From Pseudomonas sp. (GTDB lineage: Bacteria > Pseudomonadota > Gammaproteobacteria > Pseudomonadales > Pseudomonadaceae), in assembly GCF_030698175.1 (NCBI RefSeq), contig NZ_JAUYNT010000025.1, positions 105,712 to 169,711 of the forward strand: a stretch of 64,000 nt of DNA. Reading direction: 5' to 3'. Shown piece by piece: positions 17,395 through 27,100 of the stretch. Numbering within the stretch: the first letter of the stretch is position 1; every line of letters begins with the position of its first letter. Below the pieces are notes generated by a model. It did not search any database. It worked only from the letters and a program-made list of their open reading frames with translations, and was not told the DNA's origin. Made by a program: the position numbers and the translations under genes.

Positions 17395-17539
17395 GCTGAA
17401 GCAGCCATGGCTCAGGCTAAAAGATCTTATGGTGAGCTGGCTTCGTGCGTGAACTTATGGTCTGGGGCGACTAACCTGCCTGTGGGGACTCTTTGCCACA
17501 CATCCACCGTCGGTCATTTTCATCCGCCAGGTAATTGCT

Positions 17540-18232
17540 ATGTCTGAACGCTGGTTGCTGCTGCGCAATATCGCTTTGGTCTGTGGGCTGCTGTGCAGCC
17601 GTGGGGCCTGGGCGGTCGAGGTACAGATCCAGATGCAGGACCTGCAGGGGCAGCCGCTGGCCGATGCGGTGGTTACTTTGCAGGGGCCGTTGGGGGTGGC
17701 CATAAGCCCGGCGCCGGCGGTGATGGATCAGGTGCAGAAACAATTTCTGCCCAGAGTCCTGGCGGTGCGCAGCGGCACCCGGGTGAGTTTTCCGAACCGC
17801 GACGACATTCGTCATCAGGTGTATTCCTTCTCGCCGGCCAAGCGTTTTGAACTGCGCCTGTACAAGGGCACGCCGTCCGAGCCGGTGCTGTTCGACAAGC
17901 CGGGGCTGGTGGTGCTCGGCTGCAATATCCACGACTGGATGCTCGGTTATATCTACGTCACAGACGACCCCTGGTTTGCGGTCAGTGATGCCACCGGTCA
18001 GCTCGACTTCAAGCAGTTGCCGCCCGGTCATTACCGCGTGACGGTGTGGCACCCGCAGCTGGCCGATGGATTGGCGCAAAGCAGTGCCGATATCGAGGTG
18101 CCAGCTGCTGGGCTGCAACTCAAGTTGCCGCTGGCCGTGACTGCCGCGTCCGGCCCCGCCAGCGTGACACCGGCCGCCCCGACGGGCTTTTCTGAAGCGT
18201 TCAAAAAGGCCGCCAATGAAGATCAGCCATAG
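17540..18232 (+). CDS. periplasmic cupredoxin-like protein (methylamine-utilisation-like)
   Basis: 230 residues with a signal peptide ending near RGAWA-VEV. The N-terminal part is Ig/peptidase-regulatory-like (DLQGQPLADAVVTLQGP), then a plastocyanin-type fold. Candidate type-1 copper ligands are His92 (IRHQVYSF), Cys128, His131 and Met134 in GCNIHDWMLGY, which is the classic H...C-x2-H-x2-M layout. The family is often labelled methylamine utilisation protein without evidence. The stop overlaps the start of the EAL gene by 17 bases, so the product is made together with a membrane c-di-GMP enzyme. It may donate electrons or report copper/redox state in the periplasm; that role is inferred. Confidence 0.8.
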   Translation: MSERWLLLRNIALVCGLLCSRGAWAVEVQIQMQDLQGQPLADAVVTLQGPLGVAISPAPAVMDQVQKQFLPRVLAVRSGTRVSFPNRDDIRHQVYSFSPAKRFELRLYKGTPSEPVLFDKPGLVVLGCNIHDWMLGYIYVTDDPWFAVSDATGQLDFKQLPPGHYRVTVWHPQLADGLAQSSADIEVPAAGLQLKLPLAVTAASGPASVTPAAPTGFSEAFKKAANEDQP

Positions 18233-20561
18233 CTTTCAAACCCGCATTGCCACGGTGCTGATCCTGCTGCTGTTGGTGGTGGTCGGGGCGCTGTACTTTG
18301 CCGTGCAGGTGGCCACCGCGGCGGCGGTCAAACAGCAGGCCGTGGCCCAGTTAGGGGTGGGTGTGCGGGTCTTTGAGCGGCTGCTGGATAACCGTGGGCG
18401 GCAGCTGCGCGATGCCTTGCAGGTGTTGTCGGCGGATTTTGGTTTCAAGGATGCGGTGGCCAGTAATGACGCCGCCACTATTCGCTCGGTGCTGGCCAAC
18501 CATGGCGCGCGCATCAGTGCCAGCGAAGTGCTGTTGTTGGGCCTGGATGGTCAGGTGCTGGCTTCCAGTGTCGACAGCTTCGCCGCCGGCAGTCCGTTCC
18601 GTTACAGCCAGCAGTTGCTGCAGGCGCGGCAGTTGGGGCAGTCGAAGCTGATTGTGGCCCTGAACGGTGAGGCTCATCTGTTGGTGGAGGCTCCCGTGCT
18701 GGCGCCGTTGCCGATTGCCCGGGTGGTGATGGGTTTTCGCATGGATCAGGCATTCGCCCGTGAGCTGCGTGAACTGACCAATCTGGAGGTGTCCTTTGTC
18801 GCCTTCGATCAGGGCCGCCAGGGGCCGTTGGTCAGCACCCTGAACGCCGAGCAGGGCGCCGACATGTTGGCGCTGAACCCTTCGCCCACGCCGGCGCACC
18901 TGAGCGATCTGGATTTTGCCGGCCAGCATTACCTGACCGAGCAGTTGTCCTTGGCACAGGCCGCGGACTATCAAGTACAGGCGTTTTTGCACAGTTCGCT
19001 GGACCGGGCGATGGGCGCCTTTGCGAGCCTAGACCGAAACATTTTTCTGATCGCCCTCGCGGCCCTATTTGCCTCTTTGGTCGGCGCCTTGCTGCTGGCG
19101 CGCAGCGTGTCGCAGCCGGTGCGTGAGCTGGCGCGGGTGGCCGAACGGGTCGGCCGTGGTGATTACCTGACGCCACCGGCCTTACAGCGCCGCGATGAAC
19201 TGGGGGTGTTGGCCCAGGCGATCACCCTGATGCAGGCCGGGATCGCCGAGCGCGAGCGCCAGCTGGCACACAACGCCCTGCATGACGGCCTCACCGGGTT
19301 GCCCAATCGCACCCTGTTGCTGGAGCGCCTCGGCAGCGCCATCGCCGCCGGCCGGCCGGTGGCGTTGCTGTATCTGGGCATTGGCAATTTTCGCAGCGTT
19401 AACGAGAACTACGGTTCGGCTACCGGTGACCAGGTATTGCAGCAACTTAGCCAGCGTCTGCAGGCCAGTTTGCGCCCCGGTGATAGCCTGGCGCGACTGC
19501 TGGCTGACGAGTTTTTGTTGTTGCTGGAGCAGGCCGACAGCGACAGCGCGGTAGCCATTGCCGACCGCTTGCAGCAACTGCTGGTACAACCGCTGCGGAT
19601 CGTCAATGTCGAGATGCAGCTGGACTGCCGAATCGGTATTGCCGCCTATCCGCTGGACGCCGAAACCGCCGAAGAGCTGGTCCGTCGCGCCGGCATTGCC
19701 ATGCACGATGCCGCCCAGCAGCCGGGGCATTTGCAGGTCTATCAGCAGGGCCGCGATGATGCTCATCAGCGGCAGATCAACCTGATTCGCGACCTGCGCC
19801 GCGCGCCGGCGAATGCCGAGCTGCAACTGCATTACCAACCCAAGTTGAGCCTGACCAGCGGCCGGGTGGAGCAGGCCGAGGCCTTGTTGCGTTGGCAGCA
19901 TCCCACCTACGGCACGGTCTCGCCGGCTGAGTTCATTCCCTTGGCCGAGCGTACCGGCAGTATCCAGCTGCTCACGGCCTGGGTGATGGGCGAGGCGTTA
20001 CGCCAGCTGCGGGAGTGGGCCACTGCGGGCCTCTATCTGCAGCTGTCGGTGAATGTCTCGGCGGATGACCTGCATGACCAGCAGCTGGCCGATAAAGTCA
20101 GCCGCCTGCTGGCGCAGTATCAGGTACCGGCCACTCAACTGATTTTTGAAATCACCGAAAGTGCGGTGATGCAAAACCCAGAGCAGGCGCTGCTGATCTT
20201 GCAGCAACTGCGGGCTCTGGGCATCAGCCTGTCGGTGGATGATTTTGGCACCGGTTATTCGTCCTTGTCGCAGCTCAAGCGCATGCCGGTGCAGGAGCTG
20301 AAGATCGATCAGTCATTTATCCGCGATCTGGATGAAACCAGCGAAGACGCGGTGATCGTTCGCTCCACCATTCAGATGAGCCACAGCCTGGGCCTCAAGG
20401 TGGTGGCCGAGGGCGTCGAATACGAGCGCAGCCTGCGCCTGCTGGAGCGCTGGGGCTGTGATACCGCGCAAGGTTATCTGATCAGCCGGCCACTGCCGGC
20501 GCAAGCCTTTGCGGCCTGGCTGGAGCAACCGCTCAAGCCGATGTTGTTGCGCGAGGCATAA
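18216..20561 (+). CDS. membrane GGDEF(degenerate)-EAL cyclic-di-GMP phosphodiesterase
   Basis: 781 residues. There is a TM helix at about 12-32, a periplasmic sensor at about 35-265, a second TM near 270-292 (FLIALAALFASLVGALLL), and a HAMP domain (SVSQPVRELARVAERVGRGDY). A GGDEF domain at about 350-510 follows, in which the signature is LADEF (429-433), so cyclase activity is very unlikely. The EAL domain at about 525-775 is complete: EAL at 555, SVNVSA, EITES, DDFGTGYSS at 675, ELKIDQSF and VVAEGVE. It should therefore hydrolyse c-di-GMP, perhaps with GTP regulation through the degenerate GGDEF. It overlaps the cupredoxin gene and is followed by DUF3034 after four bases. Confidence 0.9.
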   Translation: MKISHSFQTRIATVLILLLLVVVGALYFAVQVATAAAVKQQAVAQLGVGVRVFERLLDNRGRQLRDALQVLSADFGFKDAVASNDAATIRSVLANHGARISASEVLLLGLDGQVLASSVDSFAAGSPFRYSQQLLQARQLGQSKLIVALNGEAHLLVEAPVLAPLPIARVVMGFRMDQAFARELRELTNLEVSFVAFDQGRQGPLVSTLNAEQGADMLALNPSPTPAHLSDLDFAGQHYLTEQLSLAQAADYQVQAFLHSSLDRAMGAFASLDRNIFLIALAALFASLVGALLLARSVSQPVRELARVAERVGRGDYLTPPALQRRDELGVLAQAITLMQAGIAERERQLAHNALHDGLTGLPNRTLLLERLGSAIAAGRPVALLYLGIGNFRSVNENYGSATGDQVLQQLSQRLQASLRPGDSLARLLADEFLLLLEQADSDSAVAIADRLQQLLVQPLRIVNVEMQLDCRIGIAAYPLDAETAEELVRRAGIAMHDAAQQPGHLQVYQQGRDDAHQRQINLIRDLRRAPANAELQLHYQPKLSLTSGRVEQAEALLRWQHPTYGTVSPAEFIPLAERTGSIQLLTAWVMGEALRQLREWATAGLYLQLSVNVSADDLHDQQLADKVSRLLAQYQVPATQLIFEITESAVMQNPEQALLILQQLRALGISLSVDDFGTGYSSLSQLKRMPVQELKIDQSFIRDLDETSEDAVIVRSTIQMSHSLGLKVVAEGVEYERSLRLLERWGCDTAQGYLISRPLPAQAFAAWLEQPLKPMLLREA

Positions 20562-20565
20562 GCCG

Positions 20566-21408
20566 ATGCGAGCTGCACTGCTGGCTATTTTACTCTGTGG
20601 CCTGCCGGCCCTGACGCTGGCCGATAACGGCCGCTTACTGGCCACCGGCGGTGCCAGCAGCCTGGAAGGTGCCGCCGGTGGCGGGATTACCCCCTGGGCA
20701 GTGCTGGCCGGTTATGGCGAAGCCGGAGAGTGGGGCGCCACAGCTTTTGCCACTCGGGTCAACAGCCAGGATTATCACCTGGATGTAAGCGGCGCCGCGC
20801 TGGCCTGGGACAATCGTGTGGAGCTGTCTTTCGCCCGGCAGCGCCTGGATATCAGCAGCTTGAACCTGCCTGATAGCAGCCTCAATCAGGATATTTTCGG
20901 GCTCAAGCTGCGGCTGTTCGGCGACCTGTTGTATGACCAGCTGCCGCAGGTTTCCCTCGGTGTGCAGCATAAGCAGCAACAGAACTTTCTGATCCTCGAA
21001 CTGGTCGGCGCCCGCCGCGACGCAGACACCGAGGGCTATGTGCAAGCCAGTCGATTGTTGCTTGGCGGCGCCTTTGGCTACAACCTGATGGTCAATGGCG
21101 GGCTGCGTTACAGCCGGGCCAATCAGCTGGGCTTGCTAGGCTTTGGTGGCGATGCCAACGATCGGCGTGAAGTGCTGGCGGAAGGCTCGTTGGCGGTGCT
21201 GTTCAACCCGCGCTGGATGCTGGGCGTGGAGTACCGGCAGAAACCGGACAACCTGTCGTTTGCCAAGGAGAATGACTGGTCCGACCTGTTTGTCGGCTAC
21301 TTCCCCAGCAAGCATCTGGCGCTGGTGCTGGCTTGGACGCAGCTGGGCGATATCGCCGGACAGAGCAACCAGAATGGCCCGTATTTATCCGTACAGGGGA
21401 GTTTTTAA
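20566..21408 (+). CDS. DUF3034 outer-membrane beta-barrel-like protein
   Basis: About 280 residues from the ATG at 20566 (MRAALLAILLCGLPALTLA-DNG), a cleavable signal; the longer track start is rejected. The mature part begins GRLLATGGASSLEGAAGGGITPWAVLAGYG, the DUF3034 pattern, and continues with alternating beta strands ending in GPYLSVQGSF with a terminal Phe, as in outer-membrane barrels. Function is unknown. It is the third gene in the operon, four bases after the EAL gene and two bases before the hemoglobin gene. Confidence 0.8.
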   Translation: MRAALLAILLCGLPALTLADNGRLLATGGASSLEGAAGGGITPWAVLAGYGEAGEWGATAFATRVNSQDYHLDVSGAALAWDNRVELSFARQRLDISSLNLPDSSLNQDIFGLKLRLFGDLLYDQLPQVSLGVQHKQQQNFLILELVGARRDADTEGYVQASRLLLGGAFGYNLMVNGGLRYSRANQLGLLGFGGDANDRREVLAEGSLAVLFNPRWMLGVEYRQKPDNLSFAKENDWSDLFVGYFPSKHLALVLAWTQLGDIAGQSNQNGPYLSVQGSF

Positions 21409-21410
21409 GC

Positions 21411-21827
21411 ATGCGTGTCTGGCTGTTGATCGGCCTGTTGCTCAGCGCCTGCGCGCAAACGCCGCAGCGCCCGGACAGCCTCTATCAAGCCTTGGGCGAG
21501 CAGGCCGGGCTGACGCGGATTGTCGAAGGCATGTTGCTGAATATCGCCAAGGACCCGCGCATCGTCGGTCATTTTGCCAACGTCGATATCACCCTGTTGC
21601 GTGACAAGCTGGTGCAGCAGTTCTGCGTCGAAACCGGCGGCCCCTGCCAGCCCAGTGGCGACAGCATGGAGGAGGTGCACAAGGGCCTGCACCTGACCCG
21701 CAGCGACTTCAATGCCCTGCTGGAAGACCTGATTGCCGCCATGGAGGCCCAGGGCGTGCCGGTGCCGACCCAGAACCGCCTGCTGGCGCGCCTGGCGCCG
21801 ATGCGTGGGCAGATTATCGAGCGTTGA
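21411..21827 (+). CDS. lipoprotein group-1 truncated hemoglobin
   Basis: 138 residues from the ATG at 21411. A lipobox (LLIGLLLSA-C14-AQ) makes it a membrane-anchored, periplasmic globin, unusual for truncated hemoglobins, which are mostly cytosolic. The two-over-two fold is seen in SLYQALGEQAGLTRIVEGMLLNIAKDPRIVGHF, with the proximal histidine at His90 in EEVHKGLHLTRSDF. It probably binds O2, NO or CO near the membrane. As last gene of the cupredoxin-EAL-DUF3034 operon it could supply a gas or redox signal. The first 21 codons are absent from the usual globin core and are the lipoprotein signal. Confidence 0.85.
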   Translation: MRVWLLIGLLLSACAQTPQRPDSLYQALGEQAGLTRIVEGMLLNIAKDPRIVGHFANVDITLLRDKLVQQFCVETGGPCQPSGDSMEEVHKGLHLTRSDFNALLEDLIAAMEAQGVPVPTQNRLLARLAPMRGQIIER

Positions 21828-21926
21828 GGGTGCAGTGACATTCCCTGAGTGGAGTTCAATCGGCTGGGTTAGGCCACGCCCGCTCCCGGCGGGCTTGCGG
21901 CATTCACCCCATCCATGGGGATTGCG

Positions 21927-22138
21927 CGAACCATGGCCTGCCAACAACGCAAAACCCGACCGCGCCGTAACCCACCATGGCGCTCGACCGGCAAACCGCA
22001 TGGTGGGTTACGCGGCGCCCGGCTTGCGCGGTGATGCAAACAACCACCGTCCGCGCCGCTAACCCACCCTACGAATTACCGCGTACCAGGCATCGCCTAA
22101 CCGCCCCGCACGCTTCAACACACAACTGGTACATAGCC
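21927..22138 (-). mobile_element. truncated MITE, family A (minus orientation)
   Basis: Its right edge ends AACTGGTACATAGCC, the inverse of GGCTATGTACCAGTT. Internally it carries GTAGGGTGGGTTAGC-type palindromes. Its reverse complement matches the element at 44.68 kb over about 200 bp, including a GCGTGCGG...GGTTAGGCGA leader. The left end is lost at about 21927. It is followed by seven T residues. Bases 21828-21926 hold nothing I recognise. Confidence 0.75.
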
Positions 22139-22145
22139 TTTTTTT

Positions 22146-22410
22146 GGCGCGGCACTAGTTACCTGCTGCAAAGGGTCTGACCTTTCGAGGGGTTAGCCTT
22201 GATACTTGTGCTGCCTGCACCGGCCAATCGCGGATAAATCCGCTCCTACGGGGTTAGCCGGCCGATGAAATTGTTGTGGGTGCCGAGCTTGTGTAGGAGC
22301 GGATTCATCCGCGAAGCGAGCGCGAGCACACTGGCAATCCTGCAGGGCCACAACCGCTCTTTGTCCCACCTTCATCTGGGTCACAAACCAGAGACTACGA
22401 GACTTGCGCA
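22146..22410 (+). mobile_element. MITE, family B, right end replaced
   Basis: A degraded left end (GGCACTAGTTACCTGCTGCA) is followed by about 250 bp homologous to the complete element at 50.9 kb. Shared segments include CACCGGCCAATCGCGGATAA, GTAGGAGCGGATTCATCCGC, AATCCTGCAGGGCC and CATCTGGGTCACAAACCAGA. The homology stops near 22410, where another repeat begins. Confidence 0.75.
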
Positions 22411-22519
22411 GGCTACAGCTTTTGTAGGAGGGACTTTAGCCGCGATGGCTGTGCGTTGGTCGCGGCTAAAGCCCCTCCTACGAAGTGTGTGGCATCCAAC
22501 AGGTAACTGGTACAGAGCC
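22411..22519. mobile_element. short element with GTAGGAGGGACTTTAGCC REPIN
   Basis: Contains GTAGGAGGGACTTTAGCCGC and its inverse GCGGCTAAAGCCCCTCCTAC (22424-22481). It ends in CAACAGGTAACTGGTACAGAGCC-type right terminus, followed by eight T residues. The left part is truncated against the preceding element. Confidence 0.65.
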
Positions 22520-22537
22520 TTTTTTTTGCGCTGAACC

Positions 22538-22645
22538 TGTAGGTCGATTTTGTGGTGGGCTTTAGTCCACCAGCGCCGGGTAAGAGCCTTGGTGGGCTAA
22601 AGCCCACAAAAAAAGCTGCGTGCAACACGTAACTGGTACATAGCC
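22538..22645. mobile_element. short element with TGGTGGGCTTTAGTCCACC repeat
   Basis: Holds TGGTGGGCTTTAGTCCACCA and TTGGTGGGCTAAAGCCCAC. It ends with the shared right terminus AACTGGTACATAGCC at 22645, followed by eight A residues belonging to the oprN terminator. The segment CCCACAAAAAAAGCTG just before the end is shared with the element at 44.9 kb. Confidence 0.65.
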
Positions 22646-22684
22646 AAAAAAAAGCCCCACGGCAAGGAGCAAGAGCCGTGGGGC
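22646..22684 (-). terminator. intrinsic terminator of mexEF-oprN
   Basis: On the minus strand GCCCCACGGC pairs with GCCGTGGGGC (10 bp, 11-base loop), followed by eight T residues. It lies 38 bases beyond the oprN stop. A MITE end abuts the T-tract. Confidence 0.9.
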
Positions 22685-22722
22685 GATAGTGGTCGCAAGA
22701 ATTCGACCCAGTAGGAGTTGCT

Positions 22723-24111
22723 TTAACTCTGCAGTTGCCAGCCACCGCCGAGGGCTTTGTAGATGGCGACTATGCCGCGGTACAGCTCGACTTCGGCCTG
22801 GGCTTGGGCGTCTTCGGCGGCCAGGCGCTCACGTTCGGCGTCCAGCAGCACCAGGAAATCCACCGTGCCTTCGCGATAGCGCACTGCGGCTTGTTCGGCT
22901 GCCGCGCGGCTGGCGTCGGACTGGCGCACCAGGGCCAACAAGCGTTGCTGGCGTTTGGCGTAATCGTTGAAGGCGTTCTCGGCTTCTTCCAGCGCCAGCA
23001 GCACTTGCTGCTCGTAACTGGCCAGGGCGCCATCGGCGTTGGCATCGGCGGCTCGCAGGCGGGCTCGCACGCTGCCCAAGTCCAGCGCCGGCCAACTGAT
23101 GCTCGGCGCTACCGCCCAGGCCCGCGCGGCGGAGGAACCGAGCTGCGAACCACGGCCGGCGGTGAAGCCGAGAAAGCCGCTCAAGCTCACCCGTGGGAAC
23201 AGGTCGGCGGTGGCCACCCCAACATTGGCGGTGGCGGCGGCCAGCTGACGTTCCGCCGCCTGAATATCCGGGCGGCGACGCAGCAACTCGCTCGGCTCGC
23301 CAATCGGCAAGGCCTTGGCAATCACTGGCAGCGGCCGGGGCGACAGATCCACCGTCAACTGCTCAGGCCGCTGGCCGAGCAGGGTGGCGATGCGGGTTCG
23401 GGCACGGGCCGCCTCGGCTTGCAGTTGCGGCAGGGTCGCGTCGGTGGCGGCCAGGCGGGCATCGGCGCGCAACACGTCGAGCTGACTGCCGACTCCTGCA
23501 TCCCGCAGCTGTACGGTCAGGTCGCGGGACTGCTGTTGGTTGTGCAGGTTGCTGCGGGCGATCTGCTCGCGCAGTTGGGCGCCGCGCAAGTTACCGTAGG
23601 CATCGACCAGTTCGGCCAGCAGGCTGACTTGCAGCTGGTTCAGCTCGGCTTCCAGCACCTCGGCCTCGGCGTCGCTGGCGTCCAGCTGATGCTGAATGCG
23701 GCCGAACAAATCCAGCTCCCAGAGCATGTCCAGGCCCAGGTCATAGCGTTCGGTGCTGGTGCGCTGCTCGGTCTGGCCGGGCAACTGGCCTTTACCACCC
23801 TCGGCGCTGGCGCGGCTGGTGATAGTCGGCAGCTGTTTGAAGGCCACCTCATCACGCAGGGCGCGGGCCGCCCGCACCCGTGCATAAGCGACGCGCAGGT
23901 CGCGGTTTTCCGCCAGGGCTTTAACGACCAGCTGGTTAAGGGTCGGGTCGTCGAACTGCTGCCACCAGAGCGATTCGAAGTGGCTGCGGTCATAGGCAGC
24001 GACCGTGGCGCTGGCGACCGTCGCAGGCGCCGTGACCGGGCTTTGATAGTTTGGGCCGACGCTGCAAGCGCTCAGCGCCAAGGCCAATAGAGCCGGACTA
24101 AAGTGCTTCAT
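22723..24111 (-). CDS. oprN: outer-membrane efflux channel OprN
   Basis: 462 residues with a lipoprotein signal (LALALSA-C-SVGPNYQSP); the SVGPNY start is typical of OprM/OprN/TolC-like channels. The two repeated OEP domains show LRRRPDIQAAERQLAAATANVGVA and LALEEAENAFNDYAKRQQRL. It forms the trimeric exit duct for MexEF. Its ATG overlaps the mexF stop (ATGA), as in the P. aeruginosa operon. In that species the pump exports quinolones, chloramphenicol, trimethoprim and quorum-sensing precursors; the same is likely here. Confidence 0.93.
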   Translation of the reverse strand: MKHFSPALLALALSACSVGPNYQSPVTAPATVASATVAAYDRSHFESLWWQQFDDPTLNQLVVKALAENRDLRVAYARVRAARALRDEVAFKQLPTITSRASAEGGKGQLPGQTEQRTSTERYDLGLDMLWELDLFGRIQHQLDASDAEAEVLEAELNQLQVSLLAELVDAYGNLRGAQLREQIARSNLHNQQQSRDLTVQLRDAGVGSQLDVLRADARLAATDATLPQLQAEAARARTRIATLLGQRPEQLTVDLSPRPLPVIAKALPIGEPSELLRRRPDIQAAERQLAAATANVGVATADLFPRVSLSGFLGFTAGRGSQLGSSAARAWAVAPSISWPALDLGSVRARLRAADANADGALASYEQQVLLALEEAENAFNDYAKRQQRLLALVRQSDASRAAAEQAAVRYREGTVDFLVLLDAERERLAAEDAQAQAEVELYRGIVAIYKALGGGWQLQS

Positions 24112-27100
24112 GGCTGCACCTCAGCTTCAGCCTGGGCTTGCTGTTTGGCTTGCCGAGCCTCGACAAAACCGCGAATCAGCACGTAGAACACCGGCGTCAG
24201 CAGCAGGCCGAAGAAGGTCACCCCGAGCATCCCGCTGAACACCGCCACGCCCATGGCATGGCGCATTTCCGCGCCGGCGCCGCTGGACAGCACCAAGGGC
24301 ACCACGCCCATGATAAAGGCGAAACTGGTCATCAGAATCGGCCGCAGACGCAGGCGGCAAGCCTGCAGCACAGCGGCGAAGCGGTCCTGGCCTTGCTCCT
24401 GTTGCTCCTTGGCAAATTCGACTATCAGGATGGCGTTTTTGCAGGCCAGGCCCACCAGCACGATCAGGCCGATCTGGGTGAAGATGTTGTTGTCGCCCCC
24501 GGACAGAATCACCCCGGTAATCGCCGACAGCAGCGTCATGGGCACAATCAGAATCACCGCCAGCGGCAGGCTCCAGCTTTCGTACTGAGCGGCCAGCACC
24601 AAAAAGGCCAGCAGCACGCAGAGCGGGAACACCAGCATGGCGCTGTTGCCGGACAAAATCTTCTGGTAGGTCAGCTCGGTCCACTCGTAACTCATGCCGT
24701 TGGGCAGCTCGTCTTTGAGCAGTTTCTCCATCGCCGCCTCGGCTTGCCCGGAGCTGTAACCGGGAGCCGCCGCACCGTTGATTTCGGCGGTAATAAAGCC
24801 GTTGTAATGCATCACCCGATCCGGGCCGGCACTGTCAGAGACCTTGACGAAAGTCGACAAGGGCACCATTTCGCCACTGTTGTTGCGCACCTTGAGTTGG
24901 CCGATTTGCTCGGGCTCCAGGCGGAACTGCTGATCGGCCTGGACGTTGACCTGATAGGTGCGGCCGAAGCGGTTGAAGTCGTTGGCATACAGCGAGCCGA
25001 GGTACACCTGCAGGGTGTTGAAGATCTCGTCGATGGCCACGCCGTGGCTCTTGGCTTTGTCGCGGTCGATGTCGGCATCCACTTGCGGCACGTTGACCTG
25101 ATAGCTGCTGAACAGCCCGGCCAGTTCCGGCACGTTGCGGCTCTTGGCGATCACGTTCTGCACCTGTTGATACAGCTCCTCATAACCCAGGCCGCCACGG
25201 TCTTCGACTTGCACGCGAAAGCCGCCGATGGTGCCCAGGCCTTGCACCGGCGGTGGCGGGAAGATGGCGATATAGGCGTCTTGGATTTCGGCGAACTGTG
25301 CATTCAAATCGGCGGCAATGGCGCTGGCGCTCATGGACGGATCGCTGCGCTGATCGAAGGGTTTCAGCGGGGTGAAGACGATGCCGCTGTTGGGGCTGTT
25401 GGTGAAGCCATTGATCGACAGGCCCGGGAAGGCCACGGTGTTTTCCACCCCCGGATGCTGGCCGGCGATGGCCGACATGCGTTGAATCACCGCCTCGGTG
25501 CGGTCCAGGCTGGCGGCGTCGGGCAGTTGGGCGAAGGCGACCAGATACTGCTTGTCCTGCGGTGGCACAAAGCCGGTTGGCGTGGTGCTAAAGCCCAGCA
25601 CGGTCAGGCCGAGCAGGCCGGCATACACCAGCAGCGCCACGGCGCTGCCGCGCAACACACGTTTGACGCTGCGCACATAGCCTGAGCTGGCGCGCTCGAA
25701 GAAGCGGTTGAACGGGCGGAACAACCAACCACCGAACAAGCGGTCGAGCAGTTTGGAAAAACCATCCTTGGGCGCGTCGTGGCTTTTCAGCAGCACCGCG
25801 GCCAAGGCCGGCGACAGGGTCAGGGAGTTGAAGGCCGAGATCACCGTGGAGATGGCGATGGTCAGCGCGAACTGCTGATAAAACTGGCCGCTGAGGCCGG
25901 AGATAAAGGCGGTCGGCACGAACACCGCGCAGAGCACCAGGGCGGTGGCGACAATCGGCCCGGTGACCTCGCGCATGGCCTTCTGGGTGGCTTGCACCGG
26001 GCTCAGGCCCAGGCCGATATTACGCTCGACGTTCTCCACCACGACTATGGCGTCGTCCACCACAATGCCGATGGCCAGCACCAGGCCGAATAACGACAGG
26101 GCATTCAGCGAGAAGCCCAGCAGGTGCATGACCGCGAAGGTGCCGATCAAGGACACCGGCACCGCCACCAGCGGAATGATCGAGGCGCGCCAGGTCTGCA
26201 AGAACAAAATCACCACCAGCACCACCAGCACCAGGGCTTCCAGCAATGTGTGGACTACCGCCTCGATGGAGCCGCGAACGAAAATGGTCGGGTCGTAAAC
26301 GATGGAATAGTCGACGCCTTCGGGGAAGCTCTGCTTGAGTTCGGCCATCCGTGCCCGTACCGCATCGGAAATCTCGATGGCGTTGGAACCTGGGCGTTGG
26401 AACACCGGCATGGCCACCGCCGGCTGGCCGTTGAGCAGCGAGCGCAGGGCGTATTGGCTGGAGCCCAACTCGATGCGGGCGATGTCTTTTAAGCGGGTGA
26501 TCTGCCCGTCACTGCCAGCGCGGACGATGATGTTGGCAAACTCCTCCTCAGTCACCAAACGGCCCTGGGTGTTGATCGACAACTGAAAACTGTTGTCGGC
26601 CGCCGCCGGTGGCGCGCCCAGCGAACCGGCCGCGACCTGGCGGTTTTGCTCGCGAATGGCGCTGACCACATCTGAGGCGGTGAGGCCGCGCGAAGCCACC
26701 TTGTTGGGGTCGAGCCAGACCCGCAGCGAATAGTTGCCCAGGCCGAACAGCCCGACATCGCCAACGCCATTTAACTTGGCCAGTTCGTCCTTGATACTCA
26801 GGCTGGCGTAGTTGGACAGATAGAGCATGTCGTAACGGTTATCCGGCGAGGTCAGGTGCACCACCATGGTCAGGTCGGGGGAGGCTTTGTCGACGGTCAC
26901 CCCAAGACGCTGCACCTCAATCGGCAGGGTCGGCATGGTGCGGGTCACGCGGTTCTGCACCTGCACCTGAGCGGTGTCGAGGTTGGTGCCCAGGGCGAAG
27001 GTAACGGTCAGGCTGAGCTTGCCGTCGGCGGTGGATTGCGACGACATATAGAGCATCTGCTCGACGCCGGTGATCGCCTGCTCCAAAGGCGCGGCGACGG

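Noticed and set aside
17362-17547. 61-aa ORF before the cupredoxin gene
   Set aside because: It overlaps the putP terminator, has no ribosome binding site and no conserved features.
22735-24090. 451-aa plus-strand ORF opposite oprN
   Set aside because: Antisense shadow with no domain; oprN is complete on the other strand.
24138-25685. 515-aa plus-strand ORF opposite mexF
   Set aside because: Low-complexity H/Q/G-rich translation antisense to a clear RND pump gene.
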